Assembly: GCF_017183135.1 (NCBI RefSeq)
Contig: NZ_JADDXW010000002.1
Coordinates: forward strand, 186,001-250,000
DNA from: Aurantimonas marina
GTDB lineage: Bacteria > Pseudomonadota > Alphaproteobacteria > Rhizobiales > Rhizobiaceae
Reading direction: 5' to 3'
Length of the DNA stretch: 64,000 nt
Below, in pieces: positions 36,715-48,937 of the stretch. Each line of letters opens with the position of its first letter. Position 1 is the first letter of the stretch. The position numbers and the translations under genes were made by a program. The notes under the pieces are model-generated. The model did not search any database. It saw only the letters and a program-made list of their open reading frames with translations, and was not told where the DNA came from.

Positions 36715-36975
36715 ATGGACCCGGAAGCTTTTCGAACCTGGCGCAAATCGCTCGGGCTGAAGCAGAAGGACGCAGCCGAGCGGCTCGGGCTGAAGAAGCG
36801 GGTGATCCAATATTACGAAAAGGGCCATCGGGACGGCAAGGCGGTGGAAATCCCGAAGACCGTCGAACTCGCCTGCCTCGCCCTCGCTCTGGGATATGAC
36901 GCCTATCGCGACGATATCCTCTCGCATGCGGCATCGGCCGGGGGCAAGCGCGGCGGCGACCGCCCCGGAACCTGA
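36715..36975 (+). CDS. Small XRE-family helix-turn-helix protein
   Basis: 86 residues from the ATG at 36715 (GGAGGGGA upstream). It is essentially one helix-turn-helix domain: FRTWRKSLGLKQKDAAERLGLKKRVIQYYEKG, with helix 2 QKDAAERLG and recognition helix KKRVIQYYE. A Gly/Arg-rich tail follows. It lies alone between carA and carB. It probably acts on its own promoter or the divergent micro-gene through the paired sites at 36514-36560. Confidence 0.82.
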   Translation: MDPEAFRTWRKSLGLKQKDAAERLGLKKRVIQYYEKGHRDGKAVEIPKTVELACLALALGYDAYRDDILSHAASAGGKRGGDRPGT

Positions 36976-37158
36976 CAAACGGTCGGGCCGGTTCGGACGA
37001 ATTTCAGCACACGACCAGATTCCACCGCGCCGGCTCTTTCGGATTGCAATCCGCTTGCCTATAAGCCGGTCTTAGCCTCGACATAACCTGCCGCAACCGG
37101 CCGCATCCCTGATGCGGGCGGAATCTTGGCGCGCAACCAAACCGGACGACAGCCTCCC

Positions 37159-40590
<3,432 letters not shown>

Positions 40591-40774
40591 TTAAAGCGCG
40601 CCCTTCGGACGGGGCGTCAGGCACCGTTGCAGTCCGAATTGTCTCGCTGGTTCCGAACGGCCGCTGCCGTTTGGGGCCGGTTTATTATTGTGCTCCGGCG
40701 TCGGGCCTTGGCCTGCCGGCAACCAACGAAAAGACGATGTCGCGGCACGCCCGCGCATGGGAAAGGTGGAGGCC

Positions 40775-41248
40775 ATGGAAAAGGTCCCGATGACGACCCA
40801 CGGATTTGACGCGCTGCGAGAGGAGCTACGTCGCCGCCAACAGGAAGAGCGGCCGCGGATCATCGCGGCGATCTCCGAGGCACGGGCGCACGGGGACCTT
40901 TCCGAAAACGCTGAATACCATGCCGCCAAGGAATCCCAGAGCCTGAACGAGGGGCGTATCTCCGAGTTGGAGGATCTCACCGCCCGCGCCGAGGTCATCG
41001 ACGTCAAGAAGCTGTCCGGCGACAAGGTGAAGTTCGGCGCGACGGTCAAGCTGGTCGACGAGGATACCGAGGAGGAGAAAGTCTACCAGATCGTCGGAGA
41101 CCAGGAGGCCGACGTGAAGATGGGACGCATCTCGATCTCCTCACCCATCGCCCGCGCCCTGATCGGCAAGGGCGAAGGCGACACCGTCGAGGTCGCGGCG
41201 CCAGGCGGCGCGCGTTCCTACGAAATTCTTCGGGTCAGTTGGGCCTGA
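40775..41248 (+). CDS. greA: Transcription elongation factor GreA
   Basis: 157 residues. The N-terminal coiled-coil carries [21 protein letters not shown], with the acidic tip (D-x-x-E) that reaches the polymerase active site. The C-terminal FKBP-like domain contains [16 protein letters not shown]. It rescues backtracked RNA polymerase. The ATG at 40775 follows AGGTGGAGGCC. The HD-domain gene follows 30 bases later on the same strand. Confidence 0.96.
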   Translation: MEKVPMTTHGFDALREELRRRQQEERPRIIAAISEARAHGDLSENAEYHAAKESQSLNEGRISELEDLTARAEVIDVKKLSGDKVKFGATVKLVDEDTEEEKVYQIVGDQEADVKMGRISISSPIARALIGKGEGDTVEVAAPGGARSYEILRVSWA

Positions 41249-41278
41249 GGGATTCCGACGGCTCTGGGAGGCGGCGCG

Positions 41279-41701
41279 ATGGCGAGTATCGAACGGGCCC
41301 TTCAAATCGCGACGGCGGCTCATGCCGGGCAGACCGAAAAGGCGGGTGACGCCTTCATCACCCATCCGCGGCGCGTCGCCGACGCCGTTGAAGGCACAGA
41401 CGCCAGGATCGTCGCGCTGCTCCACGACGTCGTCGAGAAGAACCCGGATTGGCCGCTGTCGCGGCTTCGCGACGAAGGCTTTCCCGACGCGGTGATCGAG
41501 GCGGTGGACGCCATGACAAGGCGCGAGGGCGAGGACTATATCGACTTTGCAGGCCGTGCCCTCGCCAACCCGCTCGCACGCCCCGTCAAGATCGCCGATC
41601 TCCGGGACAATCTGGAACGCGGCCGCGCCGGCGGCTACGATGCACACCGGCTGGAAAAGTACCGGGAAGTCCTCCGCCTCGCGGGGGAAGTCCCGAACTG
41701 A
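41279..41701 (+). CDS. HD-domain phosphohydrolase (SpoT-hydrolase-like, small)
   Basis: 140 residues. The HD metal-binding core is AAHAGQTEKAGDAFITHPRRV with LLHDVVEKN (HD) and KIADLRDNL (the distal D). This matches the small (p)ppGpp-hydrolase-like/MESH1-type pattern: HAGQxxKxGxxxxxHP, then HDVVE, then D-x-x-DN. Hydrolysis of (p)ppGpp or a related nucleotide is the family expectation; the substrate cannot be told. It sits between greA and the LpcC-like gene; its stop is one base before the latter's start. Confidence 0.85.
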   Translation: MASIERALQIATAAHAGQTEKAGDAFITHPRRVADAVEGTDARIVALLHDVVEKNPDWPLSRLRDEGFPDAVIEAVDAMTRREGEDYIDFAGRALANPLARPVKIADLRDNLERGRAGGYDAHRLEKYREVLRLAGEVPN

Positions 41702-41702
41702 G

Positions 41703-42767
41703 GTGGTGTTGCCGAAAATCTCCGACGTTGCCGTCGTCGCGCCGAACTTCAAACGCCGGCTGTCCGGCGTGACGTCGACGATCGTCCAGCTCGTCCCTCT
41801 CCAGGCACGCTCGCTCGGTATCACGACGCTCGGGCCCGGATTGCCGAGCCATCTGCCGAAGCTGCGTCTTCGCGATCTCCCCCGGTTATGGTCGCGCCCC
41901 GCTGGTCGGCCGTTTCGCATCTGGCATGCGCGCCGCAATGTCGAGATGCTGGCCGGTATCGCGCTGCGCGATGTCCTGCGGATGCCGATTCGCCTCGTCT
42001 TCACCTCCGCCGCGCAACGCCACCACTCCGGCTGGACGCGCGGGCTCATCCGGCGCATGGACGCGGTCATCGCGACGAGCGGCAGAAGCGCCGGCTACCT
42101 CACGGTCCCGGCCGAGATCATCCTGCACGGCATCGATCTCGACCGCTTTCGCCCGGCGCCGTCGCGCGACGCGCAGAAGGCCGCGCTCGGTCTCGCCGGG
42201 CGGCGGCTGATCGGTTGCTCCGGGCGCATCCGCCACCAGAAGGGCACCGACCTCTTCATCGACGCGATGATCGCCCTCTTGCCGCGCTATCCCGAGTGGA
42301 CGGCTATCATCACCGGGCGCGCGACCGCGGAGCATGCGGACTTCGATGCCGAACTTCGGACTCGCGTCGAAGCCGCCGGCCTTGCCGAACGTATCCGCTT
42401 CCTCGGAGAGGTGGCGGATGTGAGGCCGTGGTTCCAGGCCTTTGACCTTTACGTCGCGCCGCCCCGCAACGAGGGCTTCGGGCTTACCCCTCTCGAGGCG
42501 ATGGCCTCGGGGGCGCCGGTGGTGGCGAGCGACGCCGGCGCATTCCGGGAGATGATCGTCGAGGGCACCACCGGCCGGATCGTCCCGGTCGACGACGTGC
42601 CGGCGCTCACGGCCGCCATCGAGACCTATCTTGCCGACCCGGATGCGCTGCCGCGCGCGGGTGCGGCGGCCCTCGCTCATGTCAGGCAGAAATTTCCCCT
42701 GGCACGCGAGGCCGCGGAAATCCAGCGTGTCTATGAACGGCTCTGGTCCGCCGCGGACCGTGGCTGA
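41703..42767 (+). CDS. lpcC: LpcC-like LPS-core mannosyltransferase (GT4)
   Basis: About 354 residues. It starts at one of GTG 41703, GTG 41706 or TTG 41709; TTG 41709 has GAGG at normal distance. The GT-B fold is clear: VVAPNFKRRLSGVTSTI at the start, FRIWHARRNVEML in the middle, CSGRIRHQKGTDLF, and the donor site APPRNEGFGLTPLEAMASG. The combination matches rhizobial LpcC, which adds mannose to the LPS core. Its 3' end overlaps the opposite-strand GT25 gene by 37 bases. Confidence 0.85.
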   Translation: MVLPKISDVAVVAPNFKRRLSGVTSTIVQLVPLQARSLGITTLGPGLPSHLPKLRLRDLPRLWSRPAGRPFRIWHARRNVEMLAGIALRDVLRMPIRLVFTSAAQRHHSGWTRGLIRRMDAVIATSGRSAGYLTVPAEIILHGIDLDRFRPAPSRDAQKAALGLAGRRLIGCSGRIRHQKGTDLFIDAMIALLPRYPEWTAIITGRATAEHADFDAELRTRVEAAGLAERIRFLGEVADVRPWFQAFDLYVAPPRNEGFGLTPLEAMASGAPVVASDAGAFREMIVEGTTGRIVPVDDVPALTAAIETYLADPDALPRAGAAALAHVRQKFPLAREAAEIQRVYERLWSAADRG

Positions 42768-43540
42768 AAATCGCCGTCGTCGACCCGCGTTCGCCTGTAC
42801 CGCCGGCCGAACAGACGCATGACATGGTCTCCCGCCAGCTTAACCTGTGTCGTCAGGCGCCTGACGTGGAAGGGCAGATTGTCGGGCGTGACCGCAAGCC
42901 GTTGCCGGGAGACCTGAATGGTCGAACCGACGGAGATCGGCGGCGCGATGCCCCTCGCCTTCAGGATGTGCAGCTGCATCGCGAGCGCCGGCTCTACCTG
43001 ATAGGAGACAAGGCGCTTCAGCGAGTGGATAAAGGCATCCACCGGCGCGGCCCCGAGCCGGACGTGCGCCAGCAGCTTCTGCGCGCCGCTCGGCCACAGC
43101 AGATAGGCGGCCGATCCTGACTTGTCGCGATAGACTCGCACAATAGTGGCGTCGCCGAGCGGCCGCCCGTTGCGCGCGACGAACCGCTTGCGGTCGAAGC
43201 TCTCCAGATTGACGAGATCGACATCGGTCAATTCAGCGAACCGCGGCAATAACGTCGTGAGTTGCCCGGCAAGCCGCACGTCGTCCTCCAGAATGAGCGT
43301 CGGCTCGTTCGCGGAAGCCGCCTGGCGCCAAACAGCCTCGTGGGACAGGAAGCAGGCCAGCTCCGGCTTGGTCAACGGCCGCTCCCAGGCCCGACCGAGG
43401 GCGTAGGCCGTCTCATCCGAGATATCGTCGGCTTGGACAGCCGGACAACGCTCAAAGCGCAGCCCGAGCGCGGCGCTCTGCTCTTCCATGAAGGCGCGCC
43501 GGTCGGTGGCCCTGTCGAGATTGATATAGACGATGCGCAT
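42731..43540 (-). CDS. Glycosyltransferase family 25 (LPS biosynthesis)
   Basis: 269 residues from the ATG at 43540. GT25 features: the start MRIVYINLDRATDRRAFM, the GC(LAC)FLSHEAVWR-type block LACFLSHEAVWR, and the acidic LILEDDVRL. It is most likely an LPS galactosyl- or glucosyltransferase of core or O-antigen. Convergent with and overlapping the end of the LpcC-like gene, so the two LPS genes form a tail-to-tail pair. Confidence 0.88.
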   Translation of the reverse strand: MRIVYINLDRATDRRAFMEEQSAALGLRFERCPAVQADDISDETAYALGRAWERPLTKPELACFLSHEAVWRQAASANEPTLILEDDVRLAGQLTTLLPRFAELTDVDLVNLESFDRKRFVARNGRPLGDATIVRVYRDKSGSAAYLLWPSGAQKLLAHVRLGAAPVDAFIHSLKRLVSYQVEPALAMQLHILKARGIAPPISVGSTIQVSRQRLAVTPDNLPFHVRRLTTQVKLAGDHVMRLFGRRYRRTRVDDGDFQPRSAADQSRS

Positions 43541-43602
43541 GCGGGCTCGTGGTCGGTTCCGATCGAGGGACGGCCCGGCAGCCGCGGCGGCGCACCCGGC
43601 CA

Positions 43603-45045
43603 TCAATCCAGCCAGACCGACGGAAACAGCAGGATGAGAACGGTCACCAGTTCCAGCCGGCCAAGCAGCATGCCGATCGACAGGATCCACAAGACTGGAT
43701 CCGGGAGCGAGCCGAAATTGCCCGCCGGGCCGATGATCTGGCCGAAGGCCGGACCGACGTTGGCGAGCGCCGTCAGCGACCCGGTAAAGGCCGTGACCAG
43801 GTCGAGGCCCAACATCGTCAGCAAGACCGTGCCCGTCAGCAGCGCGCCGAAGAACAGAAAAAAGAATATCGTGACTGTCTGGATGGTCTGCGGCGAGATG
43901 TCGTCATTGCCATACTTCAACCGGATGACGGCATGCGGCCGCACCAGTCGGCGAAAGCTCGAGCGAACCAGCAGATAAAGGATGACAAGCCGATTGGCCT
44001 TGATGCCGCCACTCGTCGACCCGGCGCATCCGCCGAGAAAGGTCGCGAGAAAGAATAGGCCGATCGCCGCATTCGACCACAGCGTGTAGTCTTCCGACGC
44101 GTAACCGGTCGTGGTGATGATCGAAACCAGATTGAACGCCGAGGAAAGCAGCGCCTCGTCGAACGGCGTGTCATTTACGACGCGCCGCGTCACCGACATC
44201 GCGAGACTGAGCACCAGGCAGATCATCAGAAAGACGACGATCTGCGGATCACGCCAGAGTTGGAAGCGTCTGGGCAGGAACGCCCGGATGTAGATCACGA
44301 AGGGCAAGGCCCCGAGGATCATGAACACAATAGCGGCGAACAGGATGCGATTGTCGTCGAAATAGCCGATCGAAGCGTCGTGGGTCGAAAAGCCGGCGGT
44401 CGCAACCGTGGTCATGGCGTGGTTGACCGCATCGAAGAAGGTCATGCCGAGGGCAGTGTAGGTCACCACGCACATCACGGTCAGGACGACATACGCCGTG
44501 ACCAGTCCGCCGACCAGCTGGTTGATCCGGGGCAGGACTTTATCCGACTTGTCGGAACTCTCCATGTGGAACAATGCCAGTCCGCCCGCTTGCAGCGAGG
44601 GCAGGATCAAGAGCACCATGCCGACGATTCCGATACCGCCGAGCCACTGGAGCAGCGACCGCCACATCAAGATTCCCGGCGAGAGCGCGTCGAGGCCAGA
44701 GATCACCGTCGAACCGGTCGTGGTGAGGCCCGACATGGACTCGAAGAAGGCTCCGGCGAAGGTGACATTGACCTCCGAAAAATAGATCGGCAACGAGCCG
44801 ACGACGACCGCCACCAGCCAGACGGTCGTAACGAGCAGGAAGCCGAGCCGCTGGGTGAACTTGGGCCGTTGGCCGCGCGTCGCCACCGCGACGAGCACGC
44901 TGACCATGCCGACCAAAAGGCTGGCTCCGACGAAGACCCGCCATTCCTCGTTCTCGTCGGCAAGGTCCACCAGGGCCGGAATGATCATCGCCGCCGCGAG
45001 TGCGAGCCCGAAAATCGAGGTGACGTGAGCGATGGTCCTGAAAAT
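43603..45045 (-). CDS. trkH: TrkH-family potassium uptake channel subunit
   Basis: About 480 residues, polytopic, with the pore and selectivity-filter repeats (SGLTTTGSTV, TVATAGFSTHD, ITTTGYASED, LANVGPAFG). The first in-frame ATG is at 44988, but that would cut off the conserved first TM helix (FRTIAHVTSIFGLALAAAM). The frame upstream has no ATG, GTG or TTG. An ATT at 45045 lies 7 bases after GGAG and restores the helix, so I place the start there provisionally. TrkH works with TrkA, not in this window. Confidence 0.88.
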   Translation of the reverse strand: MFRTIAHVTSIFGLALAAAMIIPALVDLADENEEWRVFVGASLLVGMVSVLVAVATRGQRPKFTQRLGFLLVTTVWLVAVVVGSLPIYFSEVNVTFAGAFFESMSGLTTTGSTVISGLDALSPGILMWRSLLQWLGGIGIVGMVLLILPSLQAGGLALFHMESSDKSDKVLPRINQLVGGLVTAYVVLTVMCVVTYTALGMTFFDAVNHAMTTVATAGFSTHDASIGYFDDNRILFAAIVFMILGALPFVIYIRAFLPRRFQLWRDPQIVVFLMICLVLSLAMSVTRRVVNDTPFDEALLSSAFNLVSIITTTGYASEDYTLWSNAAIGLFFLATFLGGCAGSTSGGIKANRLVILYLLVRSSFRRLVRPHAVIRLKYGNDDISPQTIQTVTIFFFLFFGALLTGTVLLTMLGLDLVTAFTGSLTALANVGPAFGQIIGPAGNFGSLPDPVLWILSIGMLLGRLELVTVLILLFPSVWLD

Positions 45046-45259
45046 GGAACGGCTCCGGGAAAAATGGCAAGCCTGCGCGAAAAGGCCACGAAACAGCGGG
45101 CTTTCTTATCCTCTCGGCTCCGGATCGGCAATCGGTGCAACCTCAATGCTCGCCGCCCACGGCTCTCGGGCGCCTCATGTTGCAGCACCGCATCCCCTCG
45201 TCTATTGAACGGGCCGACTTGCAATGCCATCTGCCGAACGCCAATCGAGCGAGGCCGCC

Positions 45260-46231
45260 ATGACCGAACGCCATGTGGATATTCTGATCGTCGGATCGGG
45301 TCCGGCAGGATATACGGCCGCGATCTATGCGGCGCGTGCCATGATGAAGCCGTTGCTCGTCGCCGGCCTGCAGGAGGGCGGCCAGCTGACCATTACGACG
45401 GATGTGGAGAACTATCCGGGCTATGCCGACCCTGTTCAGGGCCCGTGGATGATGGAGCAGATGAAGGCGCAGGCGCTCAACGTCGGGGCGGAGATCGCCA
45501 GCGACGTCATCGTGGAGGCCGATCTCGACCAGCGGCCGTTCCGGCTGACCGGCGATTCGGGCGCGGTTTACACTTGCGATGCGCTGGTCATCGCGACCGG
45601 CGCCCAGGCCAAGTGGCTCGGCCTGGAAAGCGAGACGACGTTCCAGGGCTTTGGCGTCTCGGCCTGCGCCACTTGCGACGGGTTCTTCTATCGCGGCAAG
45701 GACGTCGTCGTTGTCGGCGGCGGCAACACGGCCGTCGAGGAAGCGCTGTACCTGTCGCATATCGCCAAGTCGGTGACGCTGGTGCATCGCCGCGACGAAT
45801 TGCGGGCCGAGCGTATCCTCCAGAACCGCCTCTTTGCCGCCGACAATGTCGAAATCGTCTGGGACACCGAGGTCGAGGAGATTCTGGGAGTGGTCAAGCC
45901 GATGAAATCGGTCAATGGCATACGCCTGAAAAACCGCGTGAGCGGTGAGGTCAGCGAGCGGGCGACCGACGGCGTGTTCGTCGCCATCGGCCACGCGCCG
46001 GCGGTCGAGTTGTTCGTCGGAAAATTGAAACAGAAGCCGTCCGGCTATCTCTGGGTGGAGCCCGGCACGACGCAGACGTCGGTGCCGGGCGTCTACGCGG
46101 CGGGCGACGTCGCGGACGAGGTCTATCGCCAAGCGGTGACCGCGGCCGGTCTCGGCTGCATGGCGGCCCTCGAAGCCGAGAAATGGCTCGCCGCCCAGGC
46201 GCTCGACAACGAACGCCAAGCGGCGGAATAG
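45260..46231 (+). CDS. trxB: Thioredoxin reductase TrxB
   Basis: 323 residues from the ATG at 45260 (an ATG at 45224 is possible). FAD-binding GSGPAGYTAAIYAAR, the redox-active CATC in SACATCDGFF, NADPH-binding GGGNTAVEEALYL and the C-terminal FAD motif GVYAAGDVAD are all present. It reduces thioredoxin in the cytoplasm, the electron source for DsbD (10077-12026). A LysR-type gene follows 58 bases downstream. Confidence 0.95.
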   Translation: MTERHVDILIVGSGPAGYTAAIYAARAMMKPLLVAGLQEGGQLTITTDVENYPGYADPVQGPWMMEQMKAQALNVGAEIASDVIVEADLDQRPFRLTGDSGAVYTCDALVIATGAQAKWLGLESETTFQGFGVSACATCDGFFYRGKDVVVVGGGNTAVEEALYLSHIAKSVTLVHRRDELRAERILQNRLFAADNVEIVWDTEVEEILGVVKPMKSVNGIRLKNRVSGEVSERATDGVFVAIGHAPAVELFVGKLKQKPSGYLWVEPGTTQTSVPGVYAAGDVADEVYRQAVTAAGLGCMAALEAEKWLAAQALDNERQAAE

Positions 46232-46289
46232 CGGCAGCGGGCGGGCATCATGGAACGCCCCGCCCACAGCCGTCTGGAGATGACACCCC

Positions 46290-47186
46290 ATGGCGCTCGA
46301 CTGGGACAAACTGCGGATTTTTCACGCGGCTGCCGAAGCTGGCTCGTTTACCCACGCCGCCGACGCTCTCAATCTCAGCCAGTCGGCGATCAGCCGGCAG
46401 GTCGCCGCCCTGGAGCAGGAGATCGGCGCGCCGCTATTTCACCGGCATGCGCGCGGCCTGGTGCTGTCCGAACAGGGCGAACTGCTGTTCCAGACCGCCA
46501 ACGAGGTTCTCAAGCGCCTGGAACAGGTGCGCATGCAGCTCACAGAGACGCGGGAAAAGCCGACCGGCAAGCTCCGCGTGACCACGACGGTCGGCCTCGG
46601 GTCCGGCTGGTTGACGGAACGCTCGAAGGAATTTCTCGAGCTATACCCCGAACTCGAACTGCAGCTGGTCTTCGACAATGAGGAGATCGACCTCACGATG
46701 CGCAAGGCTGACGCGGCGATCCGCCTCAGACAGCCGCAGCAGCCGGACCTGATCCAGCGCCGCCTGTTTACCGTGCATCTTCACGTCTACGCCGCGCCGT
46801 CCTATCTGGCGCGCTTCGGGCCGCTGGAAACGATCGAGGATCTCGACAAGCACCGGATCATCACCTTCGGCGAACCGGCTCCGAACTATCTGCGCAACCT
46901 GAACACGCTCGAGACGGTCGGTCTTCCCGAGGGCAAGGTGCGCCACCCGATCCTGCAGATCAACAATCTGATCGCCATCCGTTCGGCCATCGAGAGCGGG
47001 ATCGGCGTGGCGCTGCTGCCCGACTACATGATCGACAAGCGGGCCAAGCTCGTTCAGGTGCTGCCGGAGATGGAGATGCCGACATTCGACACCTATCTTT
47101 GCTACCCCGAGCAGATGCGCAATGCGGCAAAGCTCAAGGTTTTCCGTGATTTCCTGATCTCGAAGGCGCGCACCTGGGCCTTTTGA
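46290..47186 (+). CDS. lsrB: LsrB/VtlR-type LysR regulator
   Basis: 298 residues. LysR helix-turn-helix at residues ~5-62 (FHAAAEAGSFTHAADALNLSQ, SAISRQVAALEQEIGAPLF) and a periplasmic-binding-like effector domain. The location directly behind trxB and the DWDKLRIFHAAAEAGSF start match LsrB of Sinorhizobium and VtlR of Brucella and Agrobacterium. These control redox tolerance, LPS, small-RNA expression and host interaction. The orthology claim rests on synteny and recall, not on alignment. Confidence 0.85.
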   Translation: MALDWDKLRIFHAAAEAGSFTHAADALNLSQSAISRQVAALEQEIGAPLFHRHARGLVLSEQGELLFQTANEVLKRLEQVRMQLTETREKPTGKLRVTTTVGLGSGWLTERSKEFLELYPELELQLVFDNEEIDLTMRKADAAIRLRQPQQPDLIQRRLFTVHLHVYAAPSYLARFGPLETIEDLDKHRIITFGEPAPNYLRNLNTLETVGLPEGKVRHPILQINNLIAIRSAIESGIGVALLPDYMIDKRAKLVQVLPEMEMPTFDTYLCYPEQMRNAAKLKVFRDFLISKARTWAF

Positions 47187-47216
47187 GGGAGCGGTTGCGA
47201 CACTCCGGATGACGGC

Positions 47217-48845
47217 TCAGGCTGCACTTCCATCGGCCATACGCGCACCCTCCGCGCGCTCGGCCAGCAGGCGGTTGACGGCGTCGCCGTTCATCGGCTT
47301 CGCATAGAAGAACCCCTGCACTTCATCAAGTCCCTCGAGCTTGGCGAAAACCTCCTGGCGCTCGTTCTCAACCCCTTCGAGAACCGTCTCCATGCGCAGC
47401 GTCGCCGCCAGGCGAACGATCGTACGCACGATCTCGGCCGTCTCTTCGCCCGATGCCAGTTCCTGGGTGAAGGAGCGATCGATCTTCAGGCGATCGAAGC
47501 GAAACCGCCTGAGATTGCCGAGGCTGGAGAATCCCGTCCCGAAATCGTCCATGGTGATCTTGACCCCGAGCTCGCGCAGTTCGGCGATCGTGCGAATAAC
47601 AGTCGGGGTTGGATCGAGCAGGAGCGATTCCGTGACCTCGAGATCCAGGCGGTGAGGCGCGAGGCCGCTCGCCTCTAACGCTGCCCGTACGCGCATTGCC
47701 AATTGCCCGTCATGGAACTGGATCGGCGACAGGTTCACCGCGACGCCGACCGGTGTCACCCAACTGGCTGCCGCCTCGCATGCATCAAGGAGCACCCGGT
47801 TACCCAAGTGAAAGATGAGCCCTGAATTTTCCGCCGCCGGGATGAACTCGGCGGGTGCCAGCTGGCCCCGCCGCGGATGGTTCCAGCGGACAAGAGCCTC
47901 GAAACTTCGAATGCCGCCGCCGCGTGCCGCGATGATCGGCTGGAACTGCAGCACGAATTCGTTTCCGTCGAGGCCACACTTCATCTCGCCGACGAGTTCG
48001 GCCTCCGCGTCCTTGGCACGTCGCATCTCGGACTGGTAGATCTCGAACGCGTTGGCATATTTCGACTTGGCCCTGTAGAGCGCGATATCGGCCGAACGCA
48101 TGACGTCGGACCATGTCCGGCCATCGTCACCGACACGCGCGACACCGATGCTGAGTCCGGGCGTCAGCGGCACATTCTCGAAGTCGATGGTCTGTCCGAT
48201 GCTCGCGATCAGGGTTTTGGCGAAGTCCTCGGCGCTCTCGCCGGGTTGTGGAAAGTGCACGACCAGGAATTCGTCACCACCGAGACGCACGGGAATATCG
48301 TCGCCGATACACACTCCGCGCAATCGCCGGCCGACTTCGATCAACACCACGTCGCCGGCGCGATGGCCGAAAGTGTCGTTGATCTTCTTGAATTTGTCGA
48401 GGTCGAGCATGTAGAGGAGCGCGCCGCGCTTTTGCCACAGCCGGCTCGCGATCCCCTCCTCCAGCCGGCTGGTGAGGTAGGAGCGGTTGAACAGGCCCGT
48501 CACGGCATCGCAATAGGCCTGCTCGCGCGTCAACGCCTCGCTCTGATGCATTTGCCGGAGGCGATCCTCCAGCTTGCTCTGGCGGCGACCGATCTCCAGA
48601 AAGATCCGCCCCATCACGAGCGGCGCCGACAGCGCCATGACGTGCATCGCCGTCGCCGTGAAGGTTGCACCAAAGCCGGGGGCGAGCCCCTGCCAGCGAC
48701 GCACCTGCATATCGATCAAAAGGCCGGTGACGGAAAAGAAGATACCCAACCCGAGCCCGGCCAGGGCATAGGCCCGCTCCAGCGGATTCAGGCGGAAATT
48801 GTTCAACGGCTTGAAAAAGAACACGTCCGCGATCCAGTGTCTCAA
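47217..48845 (-). CDS. Membrane GGDEF-EAL cyclic-di-GMP protein
   Basis: 542 residues. Two TM helices (about 28-46 and 60-82) and a short coiled-coil linker precede a GGDEF domain with an intact LGGDEFLVV. An EAL domain follows, with SFEALVRW, the NLSPIQ, DLEVTES and DDFGTGFSSL blocks, and LKIDRSF. Both domains look catalytically complete, so it could make or degrade c-di-GMP. The start is a TTG at 48845 without a strong ribosome-binding site. It is convergent with the LysR gene. Confidence 0.92.
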   Translation of the reverse strand: MRHWIADVFFFKPLNNFRLNPLERAYALAGLGLGIFFSVTGLLIDMQVRRWQGLAPGFGATFTATAMHVMALSAPLVMGRIFLEIGRRQSKLEDRLRQMHQSEALTREQAYCDAVTGLFNRSYLTSRLEEGIASRLWQKRGALLYMLDLDKFKKINDTFGHRAGDVVLIEVGRRLRGVCIGDDIPVRLGGDEFLVVHFPQPGESAEDFAKTLIASIGQTIDFENVPLTPGLSIGVARVGDDGRTWSDVMRSADIALYRAKSKYANAFEIYQSEMRRAKDAEAELVGEMKCGLDGNEFVLQFQPIIAARGGGIRSFEALVRWNHPRRGQLAPAEFIPAAENSGLIFHLGNRVLLDACEAAASWVTPVGVAVNLSPIQFHDGQLAMRVRAALEASGLAPHRLDLEVTESLLLDPTPTVIRTIAELRELGVKITMDDFGTGFSSLGNLRRFRFDRLKIDRSFTQELASGEETAEIVRTIVRLAATLRMETVLEGVENERQEVFAKLEGLDEVQGFFYAKPMNGDAVNRLLAERAEGARMADGSAA

Positions 48846-48937
48846 CGAGTTGACAGAGCCATTATCCGCAATCCGGGGTGGAATAAGACCAATCTAGGTG
48901 GTTCTGCTTTCGGGCAAATTAACGCCCGTAAAATAAT

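Noticed and set aside
44540-45070. Separate minus-strand gene starting TTG at 45070 overlapping trkH
   Set aside because: Its product has no recognisable features and lies in another frame of the TM-rich trkH gene; kept only as a hint of a possible frameshift near the trkH start.
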